Source: Plantactinospora endophytica
GTDB taxonomy: Bacteria > Actinomycetota > Actinomycetes > Mycobacteriales > Micromonosporaceae
Direction: 5' to 3'
DNA: 64,000 nt
NCBI RefSeq assembly: GCF_016862915.1
Contig: NZ_BONW01000033.1
Span: 19,359-83,358, forward strand
Below, one piece after another: positions 7,969-17,611 of the stretch. Position 1 is the first letter of the stretch, and each line of letters begins with the position of its first letter. Under the pieces are notes generated by a model that was not told where the DNA came from, did not search any database, and saw only the letters and a list, made by a program, of their open reading frames with translations. The position numbers and the translations under genes were made by a program.

Positions 7969-8897
7969 CGGGACGGGGCCTCCAGCAGCGCGATGGTGCT
8001 GAGCGTGACCTGGTCACGGATCCGGGTCACCGAGGTCTGCCACTGCCGGGTGAACCCGGGCCGGTGTTCGAGGTCCCGCCACACCGGCAGCACCGACTCG
8101 TCGAGCCGGGCGGCGGGCATCCACAGGTGCAGCAGGCAGTCGATCGCCGGGCGGAGCCGGTCGATCCGCTGGGTCCGGGTGCCCGGCCCGGTGAGGCTGA
8201 ACTCGATCAGCGACAGCAGCGTGGTGAGCAGCCAGTCGTGCAGCGCGAGGTCCTCGCAGAACTCCACCAGGGCGGGTACGGCCTCCTGCGGCGCCGTCAG
8301 CTCCAGGGTACGCAGCGTGTCGGACTCGATCCGGAACTTCCCGTGCGCCTCGGTCGACTGGTCCGGTGCCGGCAGCACCGCCCAGCGCAGCCGGGTGCGC
8401 TTGGTCCGGAACGGCGGTCGACGGTCGAGCCGGGCCGAACTCTGCACCGCGTCGATCAGCCGGGCGCTGATCGCACCGAGGTTGAGCGTCTGCGGCTGGT
8501 AGGTGGGCCCGAGGAAGCCCTGGGCGACGTCCCGGATGTCGACCTTGCCGATCGTCTCCACCCAGCCGGGCCGGGACAGGTAGTGCGACCAGATCAGCCG
8601 GCGGTTGCTGGCGGCCCGGTCCAGCCGGGTGTAGGTGGAGCCCTGCAACACGTGCCCGCCGGTCACCGCCGCGTGCGACACCACCGTGCCGACCCCCCGG
8701 GTACGGCTGCCGGTGTGGGTCGGCAGCCGGCAGTCGATCCCGGTGAGCTGGTCCGGCGAGACCGCGTACGCGATCGGGCGCTCGGACCGGCGGACCCGTT
8801 GGCCGACCAGGAAGTCGAGGAGTTGGGCGGTGTTCTCCAGCGAGAGTGAGCTGGAGTTCTGTAGGAGTCCGGTGTGGACCTCGCCCAAGGTCAGCAT
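7965..8897 (-). CDS. SCO2521-family protein
   Basis: 310 residues from the ATG at 8897 (MLTLGEVHTGLLQNSS); the longer frame upstream is Arg-rich read-through into the spacer. I recognise it by its company and overall character as the SCO2521 member of the conserved actinobacterial SCO2521-SCO2524 cluster, whose biochemical role is unknown. No transmembrane helix is evident. The text (TYTRLDRAASNRRLIWSHYLSRPGW, then a helical C-terminal half) shows no catalytic motif I can name. In this genome it is cut off from its partners SCO2522-2524 (13551-17261) by a plus-strand NACHT gene. The family assignment is from memory and synteny and would need an HMM search. Confidence 0.65.
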   Translation of the reverse strand: MLTLGEVHTGLLQNSSSLSLENTAQLLDFLVGQRVRRSERPIAYAVSPDQLTGIDCRLPTHTGSRTRGVGTVVSHAAVTGGHVLQGSTYTRLDRAASNRRLIWSHYLSRPGWVETIGKVDIRDVAQGFLGPTYQPQTLNLGAISARLIDAVQSSARLDRRPPFRTKRTRLRWAVLPAPDQSTEAHGKFRIESDTLRTLELTAPQEAVPALVEFCEDLALHDWLLTTLLSLIEFSLTGPGTRTQRIDRLRPAIDCLLHLWMPAARLDESVLPVWRDLEHRPGFTRQWQTSVTRIRDQVTLSTIALLEAPSR

Positions 8898-9177
8898 TGC
8901 TGCTCCTCCGCAACCTCGTGCAGCACCGGGACCGCGTCGCCGGGTCGCGGACCGGCTCGTCGCCAGCCGGCAGGCCCGGTGGGACGTTCGCCGTGACAGC
9001 GTCACGGTAACCGATATCGGCGTCGGGCACGGTGATCGGTGGGCGGCAATTCATCATGCACCGGCGGTGCAACTCCGTTGCCCGTGCCCACAGCCTCCCA
9101 CCAGCGGAAACCGGCTTGTTGCGTCCTATTGGTACGGTGGGGTCACGCGCCGCTCACGAAGCCCCCTAGGAGCCGCC

Positions 9178-12100
9178 GTGACCAAGGTCTACGTCTCGGC
9201 CACTTTCCGTGATCTCCAGGAGTGCCGGGCCGCCGTCCAACTGGCGCTGCGCCGGCTCCGGGTCGAGGACATGGCCATGGAGTCGTACGTGGCCGAGGAC
9301 CGGCGCCCGCTCGAACGCTGCCTGGCGGACGTCGCCGAATGTGACGTCTACGTCGGCATCTTCGCCTGGCGGTACGGCTTCGTCCCGGCCGGCTACGACC
9401 GCTCGATCACCGAACTCGAATACCGGGAGGCGCTGACCGGCGGCAAACCGTGCCTGATCTTCCTGCTCGACGAGGAGGCGCCCTGGCCACGCAGTTTCGT
9501 GGACCGGGGCCGGGACGCGGACAAGATCGAGTCGCTCCGGGCGGAACTGTCCGACCGGCACATGTGCAGCACCTTCCGTGATCCGGCCGACCTGGCCGCG
9601 ATGGTGACCGCGGCGGTGGCGAACTGCCTCACCGACACCGGCGTGCCGACCGGCGGCGGCATGCACGCGCTGAGCCGGGACACCCTCAAGCAATACCTGC
9701 TCCGGCTGCGCCAGCACTACGGCGTACTGGACCTGGACGCGTTGACGCCGGAGCAGACCGAGGACTACCTGCGGATCCAGTTGATGTCGGTCTTCGTGGA
9801 GCAGTGGGTACGCGAGGATCCGCCGCCGGCCGAGCTGCCCCGGGAGTGGCTGCGCCGGATGCAGTCCGAGGGGCGGATCGGCACCGAGGACGTGCCGGAG
9901 GAGGTCGACCCCCGGGAGCTGGTGCAGTTGCACGAGTCGTACCGGGCGAAGCCGTTGCAGCGGCTCTTCGACGTACTCGGTGCGCCGGACCAGCGGGCGA
10001 TCGTGCTGCTCGGCGACCCCGGTTCGGGCAAGTCGACGGCCGCCCGGTACGTCACGCTCAGCCTGACCGGCGGGCCGGTCGACGACCGGCTGACCGCGCT
10101 CGCCGACCACCTGCCGCTGCTGATCGAGCTGCGTTCGTTCATCACCCTGGCCGCCGAGGGCCGGTGCGAGAACTTCGTCGACTACCTCGACCACCGGGCC
10201 GGCACCGACGGGCTCGGCATCGAACGGACCGCGCTGCTGCGACACCTCGGCGTCGGCGGCCGGGCGGTGATGATCCTCGACGGCCTGGACGAAGTCTTCG
10301 ACCGGCACCGCCGGGAGGAGGTGGCCCGACAGATCGCCGGGTTCGCCGCCAACCACCCGCAGGTACGCATGATCGTCACCTCCCGGATCATCGGCTACTC
10401 CCGCCGGATCCTGACCAGCGTCGGCTTCGTGCACTACACCTTGCAGGACCTGGACGAGGAGCAGACCGGCGACTTCCTGTCGAGCTGGTACAGGCTGGCG
10501 ATCCGGGACCGGCCGGAGGACGCACGCGCCCAGCGGGCCCGGCTGCTCGACGCGATGCGGCACTCGCACGCCATCCGGGAACTCGCCGGCAATCCCCTGC
10601 TGCTGACCATCCTGGCGATCATCGGCAAGCACCAGCCGCTGCCCCGGGAACGCTGGAAGCTCTACGACCACGCGGCGACCGTGCTGGTCGCGCAGTGGGA
10701 CGTCGACCGGCACCTGCGGGAGCAGTCCGAGGCCGCCAGCTTCCTGGACACCGAGGACAAGAAGGAGCTGCTGCGCCGGCTGGCGTACCGGATGCAGTCG
10801 GCCGACCGGGGGCTGACGGTCAACTACATCGACCGGGTCGAGCTGAGCGACGTCTTCGAGCAATACCTGGTCGAGCGGTACCGCCGGGACGCCGCCACCG
10901 CCCGGACCATCGCACTGGCGATGATCGACCAGTTCCGGGAGCGGAACTTCATCCTCAGCCGGTACGGCCCGCACGTCTACGGCTTCGTGCACCGCACCTT
11001 CCTGGAGTTCTTCTGCGCCGACGCCATCCTGGCCAAGTTCCAGCACGACCAGGTGCTCTCGTTCGAGCAGCTCAAGGACCTCTTCCGGCAGCACTGGGCC
11101 GACCTGTCCTGGCGGGAGGTGCTCCGGCTGCTCGCCGGTGCGCTGCACCAGAAGCACACCGCGCAGCTCATCCAGCTCCTCACCACCGAGGTCAACCAGC
11201 CCTGGCCGCCGGCCGACTTCGCCCCGCCGCCGTGGAACCTGGCGCTCGCCGTGCAGTGCCTGGCCGAGGTACGCAACCTGCACACCGCCGCCGCCAAGCC
11301 GGCGGAGACGCTGCTGCGGCAGCTCATCCTGCTGTTGGAACACTGTGTCTCGATCGACGACCGGGAGACCGCCCGGCTGATCGACGAGGAGATCCTGCCG
11401 GCTGCCAAGGCGATCGGGCCGAACTGGCCCGGCCGCAAGATCTACCTCTCCTGGTACCGCCGCCGGGGTGTCCGGGTCGTCTGGAACCCGGTCTCCACCC
11501 ACGCCGCCCGGCTGGCCGCGATGCTCTCCACCCCGGCCGAGCGGATCGACGACCTCTTCGACGACGTGCTCGCCACCATGGACGACAGCCCCGCCTCCTA
11601 CGCGTCGGTCGCCGGCCTGGCCGAGCTGGCCCAGCTCGCCACCACCGCGGTCGACAGTCCGGCACACCAGGCCGCCGCCGCCCGGGCCCGGACCCGGCTG
11701 ATCAAGCGCGCCCGGGCCGACAACCACGCCGGGGTACGCCTCGCCGCCGTGCAGGCCCTCGGCGAACGGTTCGGCACCGACGCCGAGGCCCGGGACCTGC
11801 TGATCGAACGGGTCCGCGCCGACGGGTACGCCGGGGTGCGGCTCGCCGCCGTGCAGGCGCTCGGGGAGCGGTTCCGGGACGAGCCGAACGTCCGCGAACT
11901 GCTCCGCGAGCGCGCACACGCCGACGAGCACGCCAGCGTGCGCCGGACCGCCATCCAGACCCTCGGCGACCGGTACGGCGGCGACGACGAACTCCGCGAC
12001 GTGCTCATCGAGTGCCTGCGTACCGACACCGACGCCGAGGTGACCCGGACCGCCGCGCACGTACTCGTCGAGCGGTTCGCCGCCACCCGACACGTCCGCG

Positions 12101-13539
12101 ACCTGCTGATCGAGCGGGCCCGCGACGACACCGAACCGGTCACCCGGCGGACGAGCGTCCGGGTGCTCGGCGAGCGGCTGGCCACCGACACCAAGGTCCG
12201 CTCGCTGCTCGTCGACCGGATCCGGGTGGACCGCGATCCCGGGGTGCTGCGGGCCGCCGCCCGTGCCCTGATCGAGCAGCACGGCCCGAACACCACCACC
12301 CGGGACCTGCTGGTCAGCCGTACCGGCGGGGACACCGACGAGATCGTCCGGCACGCCGCGCTGCGGTTGCTGGTCGAGTACTTCGAGCGGGACACCGCCC
12401 TGATCGACCTGCTGGTCACCGCCGCGCGGCAGGACCGGGACGCCGACGTACGCCTGCTCGCCGCCCGGGCGTTGACCGACGAGATCGGGGCCGAGGCGTC
12501 GGTCGGCGCCGCGCTCGGCGAGTTGGCGCTGCGGGACCCGGACGCCCGGATCCGGCTGGTCGCCGCCCGGGCCCTGATCGAACGGGTCGGGATGGACTCC
12601 GCCGTCTCCGAGGTGCTCGCCGGGCTGGCCCGGGACGACACCGACGCGGGCGTCCGGCTCGCCGCCGTCAACGCGCTCGCCGACACCGTACGCCGAGACC
12701 GGGCCACCCGGGAGGTGGTACTCGCCCGGGCCAGCACCGACCCCGACGCCGAGGTACGGCTCGCCGCGCTGCGGGCGCTGACCCGGGAGCCGCAGTTCTC
12801 CGACGAGGTGCACCAGGTGCTGGTGGACCGGGCACAGCGCGATCCGGACGCCGCCGTCTTCGCGCTCGCCGCCACGGCGGTGGTGGAGCGCGGCGGGTCC
12901 CGGGACGACGTGCACGACCTGCTGGCCGGGCGGGTACACGGGGACAGCAACGCCCGGGTCCGGCTCGCCGCCGTACGACTGCTGGTGCAGCGGGTCGGCG
13001 TCGACGCCGACGTCCGGGAGGCGCTGCTGGAACGGATCCGGCACGACCCGGACGCCGAACTCGTGCACGAGGCGGCCGTCGAACTCGCCACCCGGCTCGG
13101 TACCGACGTCGAGCAGTGCGAGGTGCTGATGGGCCGGGCCGCCGACGAGGACCCGCAGATCCGCACCGTCGCGGTACGCATCCTCGGCGAACACTTCGGC
13201 GCCGACCGGGCGGTACGCGAGCTGCTGATCGAGCAGGCCGGCGACGACCGGGACGTGCAGGTACGCCGGGAGGTGCTCCGGGTACTCGGTGAACGCCTCG
13301 CCGAACACCCCGAGGTGCGTACGTTGTTCGTCGAACGGCTCCGCGACCAGGACTGGTCGGTGCGGGCCGCCACCGTGCAGGCCCTCGGCACGCACTTCGG
13401 CGACGACCACCAGACCCGGGAACTGCTTACCGAACTCGCCCGGGACGACCCGGATCCCGGCTTCCGGCGCCGGGCCGGTCAGGTGCTCACCTGGCTACCC
13501 GACGCGGACCCCGACCACCTGCCGGACGTACGACGGTGA
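9178..13539 (+). CDS. DUF4062-NACHT NTPase with about 18 C-terminal helical repeats (STAND protein)
   Basis: 1453 residues from the GTG at 9178, with AGGAG at 9168-9172. Residues 1-155 are a DUF4062 domain (KVYVSATFRDLQECR, VYVGIFAWRYGFVP, SITELEYREAL), a Rossmann-like domain often found at the N-terminus of STAND proteins and a candidate effector. A NACHT NTPase follows: Walker A GDPGSGKST near residue 279, Walker B VMILDGLDEV near 364, and sensor segment RMIVTSRIIGYS. From residue 841 to the end are about 18 tandem 34-residue HEAT/ARM-like helical repeats, a likely ligand sensor. STAND NTPases of this layout act in signalling or anti-phage defence by oligomerising on recognition. It is divergent from SCO2521 and convergent with SCO2522. 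Confidence 0.85.
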   Translation: MTKVYVSATFRDLQECRAAVQLALRRLRVEDMAMESYVAEDRRPLERCLADVAECDVYVGIFAWRYGFVPAGYDRSITELEYREALTGGKPCLIFLLDEEAPWPRSFVDRGRDADKIESLRAELSDRHMCSTFRDPADLAAMVTAAVANCLTDTGVPTGGGMHALSRDTLKQYLLRLRQHYGVLDLDALTPEQTEDYLRIQLMSVFVEQWVREDPPPAELPREWLRRMQSEGRIGTEDVPEEVDPRELVQLHESYRAKPLQRLFDVLGAPDQRAIVLLGDPGSGKSTAARYVTLSLTGGPVDDRLTALADHLPLLIELRSFITLAAEGRCENFVDYLDHRAGTDGLGIERTALLRHLGVGGRAVMILDGLDEVFDRHRREEVARQIAGFAANHPQVRMIVTSRIIGYSRRILTSVGFVHYTLQDLDEEQTGDFLSSWYRLAIRDRPEDARAQRARLLDAMRHSHAIRELAGNPLLLTILAIIGKHQPLPRERWKLYDHAATVLVAQWDVDRHLREQSEAASFLDTEDKKELLRRLAYRMQSADRGLTVNYIDRVELSDVFEQYLVERYRRDAATARTIALAMIDQFRERNFILSRYGPHVYGFVHRTFLEFFCADAILAKFQHDQVLSFEQLKDLFRQHWADLSWREVLRLLAGALHQKHTAQLIQLLTTEVNQPWPPADFAPPPWNLALAVQCLAEVRNLHTAAAKPAETLLRQLILLLEHCVSIDDRETARLIDEEILPAAKAIGPNWPGRKIYLSWYRRRGVRVVWNPVSTHAARLAAMLSTPAERIDDLFDDVLATMDDSPASYASVAGLAELAQLATTAVDSPAHQAAAARARTRLIKRARADNHAGVRLAAVQALGERFGTDAEARDLLIERVRADGYAGVRLAAVQALGERFRDEPNVRELLRERAHADEHASVRRTAIQTLGDRYGGDDELRDVLIECLRTDTDAEVTRTAAHVLVERFAATRHVRDLLIERARDDTEPVTRRTSVRVLGERLATDTKVRSLLVDRIRVDRDPGVLRAAARALIEQHGPNTTTRDLLVSRTGGDTDEIVRHAALRLLVEYFERDTALIDLLVTAARQDRDADVRLLAARALTDEIGAEASVGAALGELALRDPDARIRLVAARALIERVGMDSAVSEVLAGLARDDTDAGVRLAAVNALADTVRRDRATREVVLARASTDPDAEVRLAALRALTREPQFSDEVHQVLVDRAQRDPDAAVFALAATAVVERGGSRDDVHDLLAGRVHGDSNARVRLAAVRLLVQRVGVDADVREALLERIRHDPDAELVHEAAVELATRLGTDVEQCEVLMGRAADEDPQIRTVAVRILGEHFGADRAVRELLIEQAGDDRDVQVRREVLRVLGERLAEHPEVRTLFVERLRDQDWSVRAATVQALGTHFGDDHQTRELLTELARDDPDPGFRRRAGQVLTWLPDADPDHLPDVRR
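11698..13520 (+). repeat. About 18 tandem 102-bp units coding 34-residue HEAT/ARM repeats
   Basis: Each unit reads roughly LLIERAR-DD-DAxVRLAAVRALGERFGxDAxVRD, with an Asp-Asp/Asp-Pro turn, the VRLAA core and a leucine at fixed positions. The period is about 34 residues (102 bp) with almost no indels. The first two units (11698-11900) are the most alike, which suggests recent duplication. Confidence 0.8.
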
Positions 13540-13550
13540 GGAGGCTGCGG

Positions 13551-14513
13551 TCAGTCGCCGACGAAGACGTACTCCACGCGTTCGACCAGGTCCTTGGCCA
13601 GGTCGATGTGCTCGTTGCGGCTGCGCGTCTGGATCTGGTCGAGCACGGCGGGGCTGATCGAGACCTGGCTGAGGATCGTCCGGACGGCGTGCTCGACGGG
13701 CAGGAAGCGCGAGCCGAGCACCGAGAAGGTCCGGTACGCGCTGAACGGCGCGGCGTGCGGGTTGAGCTTGACCACCGCCGGCATCTCGTCCCAGTCGTCC
13801 GGCCAGTCGTCGAGCTGGTAGGGGTTGGTGACGCCCTCACCCTCGTGCCGGAGCAGGCCCAGCCGCATGAGCTGCCAGACCGCCGCCAGGAACGGGCAGG
13901 ACCAGCGCCGCTGGCCGTTGTCCTCGTAGTCCCACAGCTCGACGTCCATGAAGATGGAGTGCCGGTTCGCCGCGTTCTGCACCGGCGGCTGCCAGGCCCG
14001 GCCGGCGCTCATCGCCTGGCCGGGTCCGGAGGCCGGCGACCGTTCGCCGTTGCAGAGCCAGCCGGTTTCCGAGGTCGGCGGGCGGTCCCCGGTGGTTTCC
14101 GGGGCCGGGTCCGAGACGAGTTGGGTGAGCACCAGTTCGGCGAGCGGGATGTCGTCGGCCTGGGCGCAGCCGGCCTCCCGGGCGAAGTAGTCGATCACCA
14201 GCCCGGTGTCCTGCGCGGCCTCGCGGACCTGCTCCATCACCACCCGGGGCGTGCTGAACCGGGTGAAGTAGTCGTCGATCAGGAAGCAGGTGCTGATCCG
14301 GGGACGGTTGCTCGGCGTCCGGTCCGCGCAGGCGGCCCGGGCCGCCGCCGCCCAGGGCGCGATCCGGGCGAAGTGCCGGCGGAGCTGGTCGATGCCGCCG
14401 GCGAACTCCTCGATGTAGAGGTGCCCCAGCTCGACGGAGAGGTGCGAGAGCGGTACGGACTCGACACTGCGTCTGGCCGCCGTCTCCTCGAAGGTCACAT
14501 CCGGTCTCATCAC
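13551..14513 (-). CDS. SCO2522-family protein
   Basis: 320 residues. Its ATG overlaps the stop of the SCO2523-family gene (ATGA at 14510-14513), so the two are translationally coupled. The sequence is soluble-looking, with SVELGHLYIEEFAGGIDQLRR near the start and ISTCFLIDDYFTRFSTP in the middle, and it carries no known catalytic motif that I can see. It belongs to the conserved SCO2521-SCO2524 actinobacterial set of unknown function. The assignment rests on its position directly behind the variant P-loop ATPase and on general resemblance. Its stop is 11 bp from the stop of the convergent NACHT gene. Confidence 0.7.
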   Translation of the reverse strand: MMRPDVTFEETAARRSVESVPLSHLSVELGHLYIEEFAGGIDQLRRHFARIAPWAAAARAACADRTPSNRPRISTCFLIDDYFTRFSTPRVVMEQVREAAQDTGLVIDYFAREAGCAQADDIPLAELVLTQLVSDPAPETTGDRPPTSETGWLCNGERSPASGPGQAMSAGRAWQPPVQNAANRHSIFMDVELWDYEDNGQRRWSCPFLAAVWQLMRLGLLRHEGEGVTNPYQLDDWPDDWDEMPAVVKLNPHAAPFSAYRTFSVLGSRFLPVEHAVRTILSQVSISPAVLDQIQTRSRNEHIDLAKDLVERVEYVFVGD

Positions 14514-15427
14514 AGCATCTCCCAGGCCGCGTCGTCCACGATGAGTTTCGCCAGTGCCGAGAAGGCCTCCACCGTCTCCAGGTTCGCGATCTTGCGTGCG
14601 TACACGTCGTTGTCGGAGATGAGCTGCTCACGCCATTGCAGCACCGGGTCGAGCGGTACGGAGCCGATCAGCATCGTCCGACCGACCCGGTTGTTGCTGG
14701 CCAGCTCCAGCAGGTCCTGGTTGCACTCGCGCAGCCAGGCCACCTGGGCCGGCCGCAGCCCCTCCAACTCCGGCGAGTCCGGGTCCACCACGGCGGTACG
14801 CACGAACCGCAGGCGGTTGACCAGTTCGTCGTAGTCGTGCCCGGCCCGGCTGCCGGCGTCCAGGATGCCCCGGGTGCCGTAGACCAGGCCGGAGGCGGCG
14901 AGGACGTGCTGCCGGGTCCAGCGGTGGAACACCAGCCAGCGGGAACGTACCGACTTCAGCTCCGGCATGGCGGTGGCGGCCAGCACCATCTGGGTGGCGT
15001 ACGACCGGCCGGCGCTGAGGTCGACGAGGCTGAGGTCGAACTCCTCCTCCAGCCGCAGGAACAGCCGGGCGCAGCGCTCGATCCGTTCCCGGGTGGCCGG
15101 GAACTCACCGCCGCCGCTGTCGCCGGGGAGCAACACCAGCCGGCCCGCGCCGGGCGGCCGGTTGCGCAGGCTGGCCCGGTCGGACTCGGTCCACACCTCG
15201 ATCCGCTGCGGCTCGGCGAGGGCGCCGTCCAGGTAGTCGTGCAGCCCGCCCCGGGTGGTGCCGCGCACGGCGGAGTCGATGTTGAAGATCGCGCCGGCCG
15301 TCGGCGACCCGAAGTCGAAGTCGAGATAGCAGACGTCACTGCCCTGCAACGCGCTGCGGTAGAGCATGTTGCTGCTGGTGACCGAGCGCCCGGTGCCGCC
15401 CTTGTCGGAGGCCGCGAAAATCAACAT
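14510..15427 (-). CDS. SCO2523-family variant P-loop (ParA/MinD-like) protein
   Basis: 305 residues starting MLIFAASDKGGTGRSVTSSN. The N-terminus is a ParA/MinD-type deviant Walker A, but the usual KGGxGK[ST] reads KGGTGRS: the signature lysine (K9) is kept and the second lysine is Arg14. The next strand, VCYLDFDFGSPTAG, matches the Walker A-prime/switch region of MinD-like ATPases. The protein is soluble and probably nucleotide binding, with altered hydrolysis. It lies in a tight minus-strand operon: the SCO2524-family stop is 1 nt upstream, and the SCO2522-family start overlaps its own stop. The cluster function is unknown. A positioning or scaffold role is only a guess from the fold. Confidence 0.8.
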   Translation of the reverse strand: MLIFAASDKGGTGRSVTSSNMLYRSALQGSDVCYLDFDFGSPTAGAIFNIDSAVRGTTRGGLHDYLDGALAEPQRIEVWTESDRASLRNRPPGAGRLVLLPGDSGGGEFPATRERIERCARLFLRLEEEFDLSLVDLSAGRSYATQMVLAATAMPELKSVRSRWLVFHRWTRQHVLAASGLVYGTRGILDAGSRAGHDYDELVNRLRFVRTAVVDPDSPELEGLRPAQVAWLRECNQDLLELASNNRVGRTMLIGSVPLDPVLQWREQLISDNDVYARKIANLETVEAFSALAKLIVDDAAWEML

Positions 15428-15428
15428 G

Positions 15429-17261
15429 TCAGCCCGCCTCCGCGACGTCGCGCCGGGCCGCGTTCAACTCGTCCAGCGAGCGGAGCACGGCGTTGGTCAG
15501 CGCTGCCGCGGTGCCGGGCCGCTCGTGCACGATCTCCCGCGCCCGTCGCAGGTTGACCCGGATCACCTGGAGGGTCTGCTGCATCTTCGGCCCCGCCTCC
15601 GCCGCGCCGGTCAGCAGCTCCATGTCGTAGAGGTGCTCGGCCTCGTTGAGCAGGTCCAGCGCGTGCAGGGTGAGCCGGTCGCTGCGCAGTGGCGGCCGGC
15701 GCAGGATGCGTACGGTGGTGACCAGGGACTGCACCACGCGCTCGGTGTAATACCACGAGGGAGCGTCGTGGTATTCGTCGAACTGCCGGAACACCCGGGC
15801 CGGCTGGTCCCACAGGCTCCGGCCGCCACCACGGTCGAGACGGCGGAGCACCAGATGGTCCCAGACCCGGTCGGCCAGGTCGAGCATCCTGGCCCGCTGG
15901 TCGGCGTCGCTGAGCAGGCCGGCGATGAACGCGGTGCGCTGCAACAGCAGGGCGGAGAACTCGCTGACCGCCCACCGCAACGTCGGGCCGCCCAGCTTCT
16001 CGCTGTTCTGCAGAGTCAGTCGTACGCCGGGGGCGTGCAGCACCAGCGCCGAGTCCTGGTCGAACGGCCGGCGGGTGATCCTCGCCCGGTTGGCCAGCTC
16101 CTCCAGCACCGCGCCGACCCGGCTAAGGTCGGCGTCCGCGCCCCGCTCGACGACCAGACCCTTGACCGCCAGCGAGGTCACCAGCAGGGTGTAGTAGTCG
16201 GAGGCGTCCCGGTCGGTGGTCCGCCAGGGGATGTCCTCCAGCGGCCAGCGGTGGCCGTCGCCGAAGGTGGCGACCGTGGCCCAGTAGCCCCGGGTCAGGT
16301 CCCACCGCAGTTGCAACGCCCGGGAGAGCCGCTGCTGCTCCTCGTTGAGCAGGCCGAGGATCCGGGTCCGTTCGGTGAACAGCTCCTCGATCGCGTCGAT
16401 CGCGATGACGGTGAAGTAGAGGTACGGCTCCTCCGGGGCGAACCCCGGCGGCTGCTGGCCGACCGGCTCGGTCGTCTCGACCTCCGGCGCGTCCTTGACG
16501 ATGCCCCAGGACCAGCCGCACTCGAAGAGCCGGTTCGGACTGTCCAGGTCGGCCACCTGGCCGGAACCGATCATGACCTCGCGGAAACTCGCGATCGTCT
16601 GCCGCAGTCGGCGGCGGAGCTGGGCGACGATCTGCCGCTGCGGCAGGTCGCTCTGGTTGAGGGTACGGACGAGTGCCTGGCCCTCTTCGGAATCGACGTC
16701 GAAGACGTTCACCGCGAAACTGCGCAGCAGCCCGACCATGGCGGCGGTGAGCCGGGTGCTCGCCATGGTCTCCAACTCGTCGATCTCGCGGAGAACCTCC
16801 TCACGGCGCACGGCCGAACGGAAGACCCGGGCGAAACCGATGGCGGCCAGCGAGAGTGTGATCGACATGGCGTACGAGTCGACGATGTCGAGGTCGAGTT
16901 GCTGCTCGGACGGCTCCGCACCGTCGGTCTGGAAATAGGTGCGGCCGGAGAAGACCGGTGTCCCGGATTTGTCGGTGTAGCGCTGGTAATACTCGGTGAG
17001 CACCTGGATCAGCACCCGGGGAATCTGGGTGGCGGTGCCGAGCGGACGCAGCGCTTTGATCATTTCCTCGGCGGTCTCGTCCGGACGGTCCAGCCCGAAG
17101 TCCGCCTGGGTGGCCGGCAGCAGGATGCAGAGCAACTGCTCGGCGTCACTGATCGAGTTCGGCCCGTCTCGCCCGCCCCACTGCCACTTCCCGTCCTGCC
17201 AGCTTGACCGGACGGTGGCCGCCCAGATCTCCAGGAGCTCCTGACGGGGCTGGATCCTCAT
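15429..17261 (-). CDS. SCO2524-family protein
   Basis: 610 residues starting MRIQPRQELLEIWAATVRSS, the first gene of the SCO2524-2523-2522 operon. It is mostly helical and soluble, with Arg/Leu-rich segments (VAQLRRRLRQTIASFREVM, then ELFTERTRILGLLNEEQQRL) and no catalytic motif I recognise. The size and operon position fit the SCO2524 family. Its stop codon is 1 nt from the start of the variant P-loop gene, so the proteins are probably made together and may form a complex. Promoter elements should lie in 17262-17300, but no clear TANNNT box stands out there. Confidence 0.7.
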   Translation of the reverse strand: MRIQPRQELLEIWAATVRSSWQDGKWQWGGRDGPNSISDAEQLLCILLPATQADFGLDRPDETAEEMIKALRPLGTATQIPRVLIQVLTEYYQRYTDKSGTPVFSGRTYFQTDGAEPSEQQLDLDIVDSYAMSITLSLAAIGFARVFRSAVRREEVLREIDELETMASTRLTAAMVGLLRSFAVNVFDVDSEEGQALVRTLNQSDLPQRQIVAQLRRRLRQTIASFREVMIGSGQVADLDSPNRLFECGWSWGIVKDAPEVETTEPVGQQPPGFAPEEPYLYFTVIAIDAIEELFTERTRILGLLNEEQQRLSRALQLRWDLTRGYWATVATFGDGHRWPLEDIPWRTTDRDASDYYTLLVTSLAVKGLVVERGADADLSRVGAVLEELANRARITRRPFDQDSALVLHAPGVRLTLQNSEKLGGPTLRWAVSEFSALLLQRTAFIAGLLSDADQRARMLDLADRVWDHLVLRRLDRGGGRSLWDQPARVFRQFDEYHDAPSWYYTERVVQSLVTTVRILRRPPLRSDRLTLHALDLLNEAEHLYDMELLTGAAEAGPKMQQTLQVIRVNLRRAREIVHERPGTAAALTNAVLRSLDELNAARRDVAEAG

Positions 17262-17611
17262 CTATCGTGCACCACCATCCGCGAAAAACACCGGCTAGGT
17301 CGAGCGGCACTTCTGTTGTGCGTCGGGAGGACCTGACGGCTCCCGCGTGCGTCTCGATGATAGAGACGCGACCGACGGGCTGCGGGAGCCCGGCTTCACG
17401 ACCGGTAGTGAATCAGAAGAAGATGCTGGTCAACGCCGGACTGCTCGGCCTTTCCACAGTGGTGCCACGTTTCACCGCAGCCACCCCCTTCGCATCCCGG
17501 GCTATCCATCAATGATGGCGTACGCGTCAAGGCGGGCGGAACCGTCGTCGTGGCGTTCACCAGGAAGTCGTCGAACCCGTTCACCAGGAACGGCGCGACC
17601 GGATGATCGGA
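17262..17611. other. 350-bp intergenic spacer with a hairpin
   Basis: No convincing gene is present; short ORFs here have no start context or family character. GCGTCTC and GAGACGC (17349-17355 and 17363-17369) form a 7-bp stem with a 7-nt loop. It could be a terminator for the LuxR-type gene read from the right, or an operator of the SCO2524 operon. Confidence 0.4.

Noticed and set aside
9166..13410. Long antisense open frame (about 1400 codons) opposite the NACHT gene
   Set aside because: The product is Gly/Asp/Val/Gln-rich low-complexity text with no domain, a known artefact of high-GC codon use. The plus strand has DUF4062, NACHT motifs and a good ribosome site.
17396..17584. 62-codon minus-strand ORF between the LuxR-type gene and the SCO2524 operon
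   Set aside because: No ribosome site and no similarity to anything known to me.
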